Shown here: positions 1-11,686 of the stretch, piece by piece
How the letters are laid out: every line of letters starts with the position of its first letter
How positions within the stretch are numbered: position 1 is the first letter of the stretch
Source of the DNA: Kalaharituber pfeilii
Lineage: Eukaryota > Ascomycota > Pezizomycetes > Pezizales > Pezizaceae
DNA length: 64,000 nt
Direction of reading: 5' to 3'
Assembly (NCBI GenBank): GCA_015179045.1
Contig: WHUZ01000012.1
Span: 620,001-684,000, forward strand
Notes under the pieces: model-generated
What the model was told of the DNA's origin: nothing
Seen by the model: only the letters and a program-made list of their open reading frames with translations
The model's database searches: none
Made by a program: the position numbers and the translations under genes

Positions 1-3000
1 TAAATATAGTCTTCTGCTCCATTTACATACAATGTTAGTTCGGAGGTGAACCTTATGATATGAGCAGTTACATTAACTTCTTGATTTGGCTGGAAAACAT
101 TGAAGCAAGAGCATAATTAACCGTGTCTGTACCAGTGGTCACTGTTTATGGGCATCGTCTACACGCACAGGAATCAGGCGGGCAATTGCAGGTCGTGAGA
201 CCAGGCGACATGCATATCATTTCCAGACTCAGAAACTTTATACTAGCATTACTGAACCTACCTATTAGTCTCGTAACCAGCCTATGATACCTATGTCAGT
301 CTTGTTCTCGTGCGCAGACTCTTGTCGGTCTCGGGATTAACTGCAGCTGATGCAAGCATGATTCGGTACTATGGCGGCAAGCACAATGTTTTATTGCACG
401 TAGAAACGTCCGAAGCGTTTCACAGTTGTTCATATACGATACCAGGGACATCCCATAAGATTGAAGGCACTTGGTGCGCTATATACAAGCAAGGTGCCAA
501 TTATGAATATTTTCACTTTCTACTTCAGAAACCCTTCACTCAGTACCTGTCTTTTTCAGGTACGCCCCCTCATTTTGACAGCTTACAAGGTTAGGCCAAA
601 TGCCTGAAGTCATCCAGTATAGTCAATAGTCCAGCCAGTTGGTTAATGGGAAAGGACGGGGCCCGACTAGGAATTCAGAGAACGGCCCGAATTTTCCTGT
701 CCGAGCACTGGCTGAACTAGGCCACCTGTAGGCTATAGTCCGTGTGGTGAAGGCCGTGTAAACTCATGCAGGAGAGAGGTGCCTCTTGTGGCAGTAGCAT
801 GGGAGACCACCCAAAAGGGAAGTGCTGGGAAGTAGGTTGTGGTGGAAGGTCCTTTGAGGACGAGCGGTGATTCTGACCTTCTTTTCTCCTGGGATATACT
901 TCAGAACAATAGAGCGTTGCTCCGCCTCGTGCCCCCTGCCTCGTGCCCCCTCCTCCTTTGCATACCATGATAACCGTGGAGGGGCTCAGTACCAGCCCCG
1001 TTACAGTCCGCCTCGGCCGCCCGCAGCCTGCCACTCCAACCTTGTAGGTGAATGCGAGAAAAGCTGAGAGTAACTCCAGCAATATGAACCGGCTCTTTGG
1101 AAGCATACTGACAAACAGCTCATCATGCCATTGTAGAAGCTTCCCAGCTGACCTGTCTGTAACAAGCCTTTGTGTGGCTAGGTGACCCCGAGCGGCCCAA
1201 TGATCATGCATTCAGTCTTCACTACGCAAGAGCTGGAGAGGGGCCGTAAATATCATCTCAATTTTGTAGTGTCCTAATTTGGTAAGCAGGTATCACTGTA
1301 GCTATTTAGGCAAGTTGAGTTACAGCAGGTCACGTGACAACGATGCAATACAGAATATTGAAAATGTTGCGTGATAGCGCCAGTGGACGTGGACATATTG
1401 AGCACGATACATGGACAACGATATATGGGCATATTGAACATATTGTGCCAGCAAAATCAGTGGCCCGGCATAGGCCTAGCTACCAAATGGCGGCTTTGCT
1501 TCCTATCAGCATGTTCATATGGCTTATTGCTTACCAAGTAATCGCATATGCATCATCAATTTTGTTATCGCTGAAATAGGGAATGAAATTCGTTAAAGAA
1601 TTTCGAGTTTTGATGCCCCATGCTAAAAAGACGCTGTAGTCTCATAGATACTAGATGATTCTAACTGCACAGGTAATCCCAATGCTTAGCATTAACGTCC
1701 TTTCAAACCAATTGGAGTTTGGTTTCTCATGATAATTTGACATTTGTGGGAATGTCCTTGATTTTTTACTAAGAGATTTATGATCAACTACTGGTATAGT
1801 ATATAGAAGCTAGGAATTCATTTTTGTGATGAACGATGAGCGTTAATTAACATTTAATATCTATGGCTACATCATTGACTTTCTTTTTAGGGTAATTTTG
1901 TTGCGCTATATTGATTATGAAATAATATAGCCGCTATTGATAGGCGGCCTAGGCGGTCGAGTCACGACACGCCCGCCCGGCCCGTTCCCCACTGTGAGGG
2001 GACTGGCTCAAGGGCACGAGACGAATGGTACGAGGAAGTGTCTGCACGAGGCAAATGCACGAGGCGAGTTTGCACGAGGCAGGGGGCACGAGGCAAGTTT
2101 GCACGAAGCAAATGGTACGAGGCCGCGTGAGAAATGTGTATGTATTGAAGTCTAATCTGAGAAAGAAAGGTCTGGGAGTTTCCCCCTCCTTAAATGCCCT
2201 TCATCCCATCTCCCTCCTGGTAGGAATCCACTTCCCAAAGAGGTAACCTCACCTACACCTACTTCCCAAAGGGGTAACCCAAAGGGGTAACCTCACACCC
2301 ACACTGAGCAGGATATAGGAATATTCTAGGGCAAGCTCACACCAAAGACCCAAATAATAGTCTGGGCACAAAACAAACTAGAGTACAAGAATACTCAACT
2401 TAATGAGCGATAGCGACATGTTGGTTTGGGATCAGATGAACATGTTGCTGTGGATAACCTGTGTCCCTGCGCAGGTAGACTCACTAGACTGTAGTAGTCG
2501 ACCGAGGTGACCATGGCCCGGGACGAACTACAGCCGTAGTCGGCCTGAGCTGTTGCCCATGCTGCGGGCCGGGCTGGATTAGAACGTCGATTATAGTACG
2601 GCATCGCTTTGCTGGCCCGGGTTCTACCTCAATTGAGATTTTCATTTGGATATTTCTAGTTCAAAGGGCCATCACATCCTTACTGAGTGTTTTCACAGCT
2701 TGACCAGATGACTAGCTAGGCAGGGAAAGTTTACTTTTATAAAACGGTCTCTTATAGATAATTAGCAGTCTCAAGTTGGGATAATTGGGGGGTATGGCAT
2801 CACATGGTGTACGTATGGTTGTTTATGTACCAAGGTACATGTACTTACACCTATGAAGTGCTCATTCATCTAAAATTTTGAATTACAGCAATCGAAGGTA
2901 TACGAGTTCAGGGTAACGAACATTACCTAACCATGGTCATCGTGAAAATGTTTTTTTATTTCACAAAGCTTAAGTAGGGTTGGCGGTGAGGCACGATTGA

Positions 3001-6000
3001 TATGTATGCGCCTTATTTTTTTTTTAACCTGGAATTTCAAAATTATTGGAGAGTATGTGAAAGCTCTCAGAAGTCAAAGTTCTTGATGATGCAACCAGAC
3101 CAGTTGCTTTATTGGCATCTTTCCTTTCATTTCCTCGGGAACGCTAACTTGTCCCACATCATCATCACCCCTTGAATACAAGATATATAAATGTTCCAGG
3201 ACATCCGCCATCTGGGCCGTTGGCAAACCGCCTGGGGCCAGCGTCAATGGCGCGGGCCATTCGGCAACCAGAGGCGACGCTGCACTTTCCCTGCATGATT
3301 GTGGCGTTCTCAACGGAAACAAGTCCTACAAAGTTTCTGACTGGTAGTAATCATTCTAAAAATACTTCTGCCTCGGACCTGACTCCCAAACAGCAAAATT
3401 TTGACGGTACCTTGTTTTTGATAGAGTCCGCTTCTGGCTGCATACTCGTGAGGCGAATGGCTCTCATGGCGAAATACTCGGAACATGCAAGATGTTACAG
3501 CCAGACTTAAGATACTATATTCAGGCTAAGACATACATCGAGGAAACCTCAAATTGTGCGCGAAGTTGACATACAACAAATGTTTGGGAATAAGTATCTT
3601 AAGCGCTTGATTGGGTCTGGTTATATTTATTCGTGATTTTATAAAGGATCAATCATTAAAAGAAAAATAATTTATTTCTTTATTACTTTTTTCCAGCATA
3701 GCCGCCTGTCGTAACATATCGGCATTACCCTGATCGCCCGTACATGTATCTATTAGCGCCGGTTCTAGCTCTACCGAACCGAATCGGCATAATATAACCC
3801 CGACGGCCAGCTGCCCCACGAAGGATATGGGATGGATGGGACCGCAATTCGAAAATTCAAGAAAACAGAAACCAACAACGCTTGGTACACGGATATTTAT
3901 TCAGGTATTGATAAGTTCATTTAAATCACAGATCCCATGAAGGTTTGGGCATTGTAGGAGGTTTGCTTCCAACATCTCAATGCCTGATAATCACAGAACA
4001 TAAAACCATGTCACTCAAGTCTCACACCGCGAAGCCAATCTGTGTTTTGAAAGCTGGCTCTCGTTAAGATAAGAGATTGGTCGATCTCGACATGGTAATT
4101 TCCCCACTGCAGTGGGGTGTACAAGATAGAGTTGCATTGTTGCGTTTTGATGTTCGGCTACTATATTGGAAACGAAGAAACCCGACCTAGTACTCAACCA
4201 GACTACCAAGTATTCGGTAACCATTGAGAAGTGATACCAGGAAAGAATGTTTGTGATCTGGGGCTACTGAATTGGGAAAGTAGCACACATTCTAAGAGAG
4301 TACAATCGCAGTCTATAAGCAAAAACATTTTATTCCCACAGAGGATAACTCCTTGCACTTTCAATACACCAGCGCCGTATATATCGCCCCGGTCATATAG
4401 TCTATCCGTCCCTTGTTCCACTGCAGGTGCGGCACGTTGGCACTAGGAGCGCATTACCCCGTCTTACAAGATACAGATATTGCGTAAGGTTTCTCGGATA
4501 GGAAAAGGAGGTATACGTACCTATGTAACTGTCCAAGATCGATGTACCAGGTCAGGCATTATAATTGTAGGCCACGTGCGCACTTTGTTTCCCTAATTCA
4601 ACTCTGATTGCCTGTGCGTGTATGTATGTACATATGTGACACCAAACATATGTAAACATGCTGTAGTTGCCTGCTTAAGATATAATCCCTGTCTACTTTA
4701 CTAATAACATTCGAGTAAGTACTTGTACTACTTACCTGGTACATTACCGTTTGTGGATATAGATTGTCAGCCTCGGTACAGTTCCGCGAGCCTCGTCTTA
4801 TTCCCCCCTCCCCCCCCCACACGCTCGCTTCTCCGCCCTGCTTCCCCATAGTTCATGCCTCGTTACCTCCCCACTTAACAAGGTGTCTCCTGGGCCTTGA
4901 AACCGAGAGCGAACACACGATTCGTTTATCGCACTATATTATTTTGAATGTAACTACTTAAGTAATGCTAGCTATACCTGACTAGTGCTACTTATATGTT
5001 CTCGTACCCAGACTTTGCTGCCTCGCTTAAATAAAAACGCGAATGGAAGATACTTAAAGTACATACGTCTCAGGATTCTATAACTTTTCAAATGCGTGTC
5101 TGAGATTGGAGGTGGGAGGTGTTCTCACGCCAAAGGCTGCGATGCAATATAAAGAACAGAGAGAAAAAATTAAATAAGAAGAAGAGAAAACAAAAATAAA
5201 TAAATAAAAGGGAGAAGAAAAGAAAACGAAGCAAAACACATTAACCCCCCAGTATCCAAGCAACCCAAGTATGTACACAAGTGAAACGGCCGGCCCTGAA
5301 TGGGAAAAAAGTGAGAATCGAAATCTAGGGACAAAAATGTAAGTGAACGTGCATTTTAAAAAAGAAAAAAAAATAAGAAAAAGAAAAAGGAAAAGATTTT
5401 GAAAGACAAGAAAAGGAGGGCAGAAACATAAAATTAACATAAAGACTGCCATAAGGATGAAGTTTCTGATGACGATGACGATTTCAATCACTCGTGACAA
5501 CCACCCCGCAACCCCACATCCCCCACCACCCCACGCCCACATATAATCTACCCGAATTACCCCGACTCCGACACTCATTACATATCTAGAGTATCCACCA
5601 TCGTCAAATGCTTCCATTCGACGCATTTCACTCCAGCTCGCCAAACACACCATCCCAGCCCAAGTCTATCTATCATAATCATATCTCATAAGCAACAAAG
5701 CAGAAAAACAAAAGCTGTATTGAAAACTAACCATTCCCAAACAAATTCACAAATTCAAGCAAACTCCTTTCATACCTTGCAAATAGCATAATATAAGCCC
5801 AGAGAAGAAATAACATAAGAATTGTAATAAAGGGAGGAAAAATAATGATATGCAAACATCTAAAACGCAAACGCAATAAAATGAAAAATGGACACACTAA
5901 AGGGGTGATAATGGTACATCCTTAAGCAAGGAAAACCGCCAGTGCTAAACAAGCAAGTGTTACAAAAAAGGAAATGAGTGGGGGGAAATGGTGGAAGGGT

Positions 6001-6046
6001 GAAGGAAAAAAAGGCGAGTTTTTTTCCCCTCCTTTTTCCTCTTTTT
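1..6046. other. Gene-poor leftmost region
   Basis: I find no protein gene I can support here. Open frames are short, mostly below 120 codons, and none resembles a family I know. The part from about 5.1 to 6.0 kb is A-rich on the plus strand and probably includes the 3' end of the creD-like transcript that comes in from the right. A degenerate minisatellite at about 2.0 kb and one copy of the dispersed TAGTCTCGTAACCAG motif near 268 are listed separately. Confidence 0.5.
2008..2126. repeat. Degenerate GCACGAGGC minisatellite
   Basis: About eight imperfect tandem copies of a unit close to GCACGAGGCAAGTTT, with variants such as GTACGAGG and GCACGAAGC. Spacing is about 12-17 bp. Shortly downstream, at 2228-2302, a second small direct repeat has the core AAAGGGGTAACC. 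Both plus-strand frames across the array look protein-like only because the repeat is in phase, so I do not call a gene. Confidence 0.7.
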
Positions 6047-8090
6047 TTATCGTCCTCGGGCCTGCGCTACCCTCAAGCGACGATCCGCATCCACCGGCAG
6101 CCCCAATGACAACGTATGATGATGATGCCTATCTCCTGATTCCCCAGAATGCCCATGCCCACCTCTCAGCGAAAACCCAAGTCTTCGTGTCCTCGACGGG
6201 GGGTGGGGTGAGCTATCCCTACCCGATGGAGGACTCGCTGGTGGCGTCTGATATCCATTCCAGCCTCCTCCCTCGTACCTTGGTAGTGAGGCGACATCGC
6301 CAACATCCTTCAAATTCTCCGACCTCATAGCAGTTCGATAGGATGGAACACGACACAAGTCATTGATATTCAGCGGGGCGAGGGGCCGTTGCATGGTTGG
6401 AGCCTGTAGCGAGATAGTATCGAGGTCTTCAGGTGACGCAGGCCTTGTATTGCTGGTGCTCCTGACACCATTTACTCTGCCGGGGTTCGTTGAGATGGAA
6501 TCGCCGTGCCCATGTGCCGTGGGGAGGGCATGGGCATTGTCCGCACTTCCGGCTAAAGTCGCTTGCAGATCCTCAGCAGAGGCTCTATCAGAGGTCGTTG
6601 CAGTGCTGTAGCTTGATGCAGTCCCTGGTCTCTCGCTCGATCTGGAGCGACTCAATCTTCCCATAAACTCCACATTGGGCGAGTTGAGCGATGGCCTCGA
6701 TGTAGCCATCATGGAGGCGATGTTTTCGTATGAATTGTTGCGGGACAAAATCGCAGGAGTGTTTGAACCTGATGGTAAAGGTGTACTGTATTCGTGAGGG
6801 AGGTCATCCCACAGCCTATCATAGATATGGTCATCGTAACGGGGGGCACAGCTGTAACCTCATGTAAGCTGTAATCAAAGGGCAATACTGAATGAATTTC
6901 GTTGTCCTCCCCAATAAGATGATTCGGCGAAATGAAGATCTGCACAGGAAGCGATGCTCTTAATTCCGAGGTATGTCCGTCTGGATTATGCAGTTGCACT
7001 GAAACCCGTAGTTTGTGTCGTACCTTTATGGAACTGGCTTCACAATCTTGGACACATTTTGAGAGCGATTTTGGCAACTCTATCAAGGCATGCATGACCC
7101 ACTTTTCTGTTCCATCCTCCATATCTTGAAACCCACCATGATGGTATGTTGCTGTTTGAATCGTCCTTGTATCCTGTTTCTTCGTATTCTTTTCCGGAAT
7201 TGAAAATGTATGAAATTCTCGTAGAGCGCATGTCACCGTGCCAATGGTAAGTCCTTTGAGAAGGGATATTATTCCAACGTCCAGTGGTATGGAGGTTCCG
7301 AATACACAAGCTTTAGCTGGTATGCTGATCGAATATTCGCACTTTCCGGGCCAGATGTTTTCAACTGCCATTGTAGAAGAGAGAGCTTCATCTCCTGGAG
7401 CCAGGGTTCTTACTACCCTTAGGTGCTATAATGTCAATTAGTCTCTATTCATACGGACAATTTAGATTACTAGTATCATACCTTTTTAGCAGAAATGTCC
7501 TGAGAGAATCTCGGCCTTTCAATTGTTGCCTTCATCCTGTACACGATGTATGCTTGATCTAGACCTTCAACAGACTCCGGGAGACCTGTTTCCGCGTTAG
7601 CTTCCGTAAAATAAAACCCTCTGCACTTTGGCTAGTACTTACTCCCAGGCAGTATCTGCTCAAATGGATACTCGTAGTTTCCTGGCCCCAGCACAAAGCT
7701 CTTCTTGTGATCATGTTCAAAATCCAGAAACTGCCAATCTTTCTCATAAATTACCTTCTCATGCTTGACTGATCTCGACTTCGTCGCAGGTTCATGCCCA
7801 ACCCTTTCTACTCCAACTAGCTTAAGGTGAATTCCTCGGACAGCCAGGGAATCCTGGAGGCAGAAAGTAAGAACTCCCTTAAGGATTGCTCCAGCTGCCT
7901 CGACCGCTGATCCCCTTAGTATGATGACATCGCTGTCGAGACTGTGAAGCAAGATTTTGTTTGTTAGATTTTTGACTTCAAACGATGTACCCAATTGCTT
8001 GGTTTAGTGAAGAAAGCTTGAGCTTCTTGGAACATACCGAATGTCAAGCAATGTCACCGTGTTGCGGCTACCACGCTCAAGAATAGTCAT
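6047..8090 (-). CDS. creD: CreD-like arrestin, HECT ubiquitin-ligase adaptor (one frame slip)
   Basis: Alpha-arrestin closest to Aspergillus CreD (yeast Rod1/Rog3 group). These proteins bind Rsp5/HulA-type ligases and permeases and promote ubiquitin-driven endocytosis in carbon catabolite control. Four exons fit: 8090-8038, 7941-7643, 7585-7482 and 7425-6047. The product would be about 611 aa, near the usual CreD length. The arrestin N domain fills residues 1-150, with the PESVEG motif near its end. The C domain begins around ENIWPGK (about residue 173) and runs to IFISPN. A low-complexity Ser/Pro tail contains the conserved SRNNSYENIAS block, a PPRY motif near residue 346 and LPRY near residue 531. 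The frame breaks at the C6 tract 6841-6846, exactly in PPRY; one more C restores it. I saw no intron that could bridge the break. The ATG was chosen because the first intron then joins in phase (D-I-R | L-D-S-D). Confidence 0.88.
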
Positions 8091-8572
8091 GTCGTTTGAC
8101 TGTTCTAGTTCTTCCTCCTCTTTTCTATTCTTTCTTCTGCTTCTGTTGCTGCTGATGCCCAATGGAAAAGGGTTGTGCAAAGGTAGGATATATATACCGT
8201 ACGGCTCCTTAGAAATTGGCTTGGAGCTAGTGGTTTAACGAAAAGTTGACTACCCAGGTTAATTGTCAGTACCCTGAAGGCTATTTCTGTTGACAATGGC
8301 GCCCTACCTTGAGGTTGCACGGGATATCAAAGGACAGACAAGCAGAGTGCCTGTGTCTGGGTCTGTTGCACACAGTACAGAGAGTGGTGGCGTCCAAGAA
8401 ATCTTGATGAACGAGATGGATGCCTAAATAATTGGGAAGGATTCTCAGCCCAGCGGGAAAAAGTTCCAGGCGAAGGGCCTGGCAGGACTAAGTAGTCTGG
8501 GTGCGATAGGCCAGTGCTGCAGAAGCGGGCATGGAAGTGCAGGTACAGGCGCAGCAGCAGCTCCAGGAACGG

Positions 8573-8612
8573 GGGGGCATGGGGGGGGGAGGGGGGGAGG
8601 GGGAGGGGGGCG
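8573..8612 (+). repeat. G-run cluster with G-quadruplex potential
   Basis: Six or more G runs of at least five bases lie within about 40 bp on the plus strand, separated by single A, C or CAT spacers. Four closely spaced G3+ runs are enough for an intramolecular quadruplex. It lies about 480 bp upstream of the creD-like start codon, in a GC-rich block. Confidence 0.6.
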
Positions 8613-9209
8613 GGAGAAAGATGCCAGGAAGGACAGGACAGGCGGCGGCAGGCCCCCTGAGATATGAGGGAGATGGATCGACCGTGACGCCGAGCACAAT
8701 TGCTTGATGATAGCACCGGCGCAGGGCTGCCAGGCGAGAGCCACCGACGCACTAGCCGTGAAGCAGCTCTGCGGTAGCCCCCGACCATCCATCCATCCAT
8801 CCATCGATGCATCCATTGTCCGTCTGGTGCATCGCAATTGCAATTATGGACACACCGTGGGGCCCACTGCAGAAGCGCTGCTGTGTCAGCGCATCAATTA
8901 GAAGCTGCCAGTGCAGGCTCCGCCGCACGCACGTCGATGCTCGCTGGCTCCCTGAGCTCAGCAGCCTGGCGGCTGGTATATACAGAAGCTGACGGCCCAT
9001 CGCCAGCTGCGCTATGTATAGAGACTTCGCTGGCCTCCGCGCATTGCTAGCTCGCCACGAGCGCTCACTTGGCCCCTTCACTGGCTGGCATCGCTTTAGT
9101 GCTTGTCTACTGAAAACGCGCCGTCTCCGCCGCCCATGGCCGATGCCGTTGCCTCGATCCGAAGTGTTATCAAGCCTGTGTACCCAAGCTCAAGGTTTTG
9201 CCACAAGAG

Positions 9210-9210
<1 letters not shown>

Positions 9211-9252
<42 letters not shown>

Positions 9253-9273
9253 CTTTTTTTCTTTTTTTTTTTT
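9211..9273. repeat. Long poly-T tract
   Basis: A run of about 41 T, then shorter T runs interrupted by single C. It is intergenic. It could be the reverse-strand tail of a retroposed sequence or a slippage-grown microsatellite; I see no target-site duplication that would decide. Confidence 0.7.
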
Positions 9274-10714
9274 CTCAGAAAAATTTGAAATGAAATGCTT
9301 GCCTTCTATCTTTGTCGCCATCTTTGTCACCATCATGTTATTATATGAGTTAAATTAATGTGCTGAAGACCACTTCTCTCGGCTCAGCTGCTCAAAGTCT
9401 CTTGAACATTCAAGATATAGTATGAGGTTAATCCTGCCATACATAATATATTAACAATATATCACGGCACGATCTGATTAATCAACCATGGAACCAGTCA
9501 GAACAAAAATATAACGATGATGCCTATCACTTAGTACTAAATCGCATCACCCCTCCTTCACCAAAAAATTCTTTTCCTTTTTTTTCCCCCCCCGTTTGAC
9601 AAACGTGGTTGCGGGTTGCAGTACCGGTAGTTCGATCATTTCCCTCGCAACACATAAATGCAGAAGCAAATGAACGAATGAATATTGATGGCAACCAACA
9701 AAGAAGGGGTAAATCAATTCCCACACTCTCACTCGCTCGTGACAAAGCTCTTACATCATGTCAACCTGTAATGACTGTAATGACAGCTGCATGTTGCCTT
9801 ATTGCTTTCTGCGGTACCGATATCGATTCTCGGCGACACAAATTGCACCATTCCACACATTTTCGTGACACTGCATTTCTGATAGTGAAAATCACTGGCG
9901 CTAAGTAGTCACGAGACTAGGCGCTAAGCACCGATAAACACTTTTACAGGTACATGCCGCCTTTCAAGCACAATAGCGGGACACAATTATATGACCATCT
10001 TTACCACCCAATAGATCAAGCTCATGCAGCCAGGGCAGGGTCGCCGGAAGCTCCACCGAAGCTTCGAAGAGTGCCAATCTTTCCTAAAGGGGAAATGTCG
10101 GCGGATCAAGCAGGCAGGAAACTAGGGACCCTTGTGAATCCGCCGCCAGGACCGCCAGGACCGCCAGGGTGCTCCAAGCAAACTTAGCCTTTTTACAGTA
10201 CAACGGATCGAGCCTGAAAACAGACGGAAAAGGAATGGAACAGTGACATGTTGCTAGTGCCTAGTAGTGGTAAAAGCCCAGAGAACAGGCAACCCGCTTT
10301 TAGCTGCCAACAGATAAACCCCCACGAGGAGATACAGGAGGACTGGTATGGCGTATGATAGTGCTAGATCATGTTTACTCACATGCACAATTCCGTAGTG
10401 GGGGTTTTCTAAGATTGGTGATCGTTGTTTGGATACCTTGCCGTCGCCTTGGGTCTATCAAGGAGTTGGCCGATGCTCCGTAATTTATCGTAACGAGGCA
10501 ATCCCTCGCGGTTGGTAACAGCTTTGATAAAAAAAAAAATAAAAAAAAACATTCTGCAAAGATAACAGAAGCATGAACAGTCATCTCCCATAAACAACCA
10601 ATCATATGCCTTTATCAGTAATCGGGGTATATCGGTACAGGAGTCCGCCATAAAATTAATATCCAGTAAGATAATCAACGAAGGGGAATAGCATGCTCAG
10701 AAGAATTTCTCAGC

Positions 10715-11654
10715 CTAGCTGGCCGCTGAGAGCGTCACTTGGCTACACTTATTGAGGCGAGGCCTGTCCCATGTCCTAATATGACCTACAATTTGCCAAC
10801 CACAGACGTCAGTTGACATGCGCGATTTCGTACCCAGCCAGAATAATTGTCTATGAAGCCCAAGTTAAAAAAGAAAAAATCATGATTGAACCTACCATCC
10901 GCACATGTAGTTATGATTGCATCCTCTCGGAACAATAAGGACGCTAACGGTTCTGGGTCAACCACTTTCGACTGATTGCAGCCTCCGATGTTAGCGTATC
11001 AATACTAAGTTGTTTCGGAAAAATTGTTGAAGCGCAGGAAAAAAGAGGCTTACCATAATGGGAGGCAAAACGGCAGTCCGTGACCGTGCCTCGACAGGGT
11101 GATAGACCGTTTCATTCAATTCCTGAACCGTATCGGCTAGACTTGTGTCGGACTGTAATCGGGTAGCCTGACTTTCGGCTCGTAGGCGACCTGCCACAGT
11201 CGAGAAACTGGCGCCATGATTGGATGTACTTCCTCTTCTGGCTGAAGTCTGTATAATTCGTCAGCTGTGTGAGTGTTTTTTTTTTTTTTTTTTTTTTTTT
11301 TTAGTAATATTCATTCTCCGAAATTGCTTCCAGGATAGAGAATTCTTTCCACTTACTGTCTTTGGTCGGTGGAGCATCCCAACACTGAAATCCCATAATA
11401 GTAGCCTGCAATCCTCACCAACACTACCGAAACGGTATGTCCGTTCATCACAACGCCATGGATCAAACGCAACACCCGTCACCCATGAATGATGGCCCTC
11501 ACATCTTGCAACAATTCGACGATCTGAAAAGGACCATATACAAACCAGATCGTCTTGTCCCCTGTTAGGATGTATCTCCCATCGGGGGACCAACAAACGC
11601 ATAATAATCCTCCATAGTAGCCGTTGTATACGTCAAGGAGCCTAGCTCAGCTTT

Positions 11655-11686
<32 letters not shown>

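Larger units (their letters stand above)
8091..10714. other. Spacer between creD-like and creC, GC-rich then A/T tracts
   Basis: No supported gene. 8.3-9.15 kb is GC-rich and probably the promoter side of the creD-like gene. It holds a G-run block (about 8573-8612) and a (CCAT)n stretch at 8786-8805. A 40-base T tract follows at 9211-9251, with further T runs to 9273. A 77-codon ATG-to-stop frame at 9954-10187 (plus strand, Pro/Gly-rich end) is intact, but I cannot match it to anything and do not call it. Confidence 0.5.

Noticed and set aside
5078..5653. 191-codon minus-strand open frame
   Set aside because: It is Phe/Leu/Ile-rich only because the plus strand is A/G-rich there, with no family motifs, and it sits in the probable 3' region of the creD-like gene.
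9954..10187. 77-codon ATG frame ending in Pro-Gly-Pro repeats
   Set aside because: Intact but short and unmatched, and it lies in the spacer between two minus-strand genes. Not enough to call a gene.
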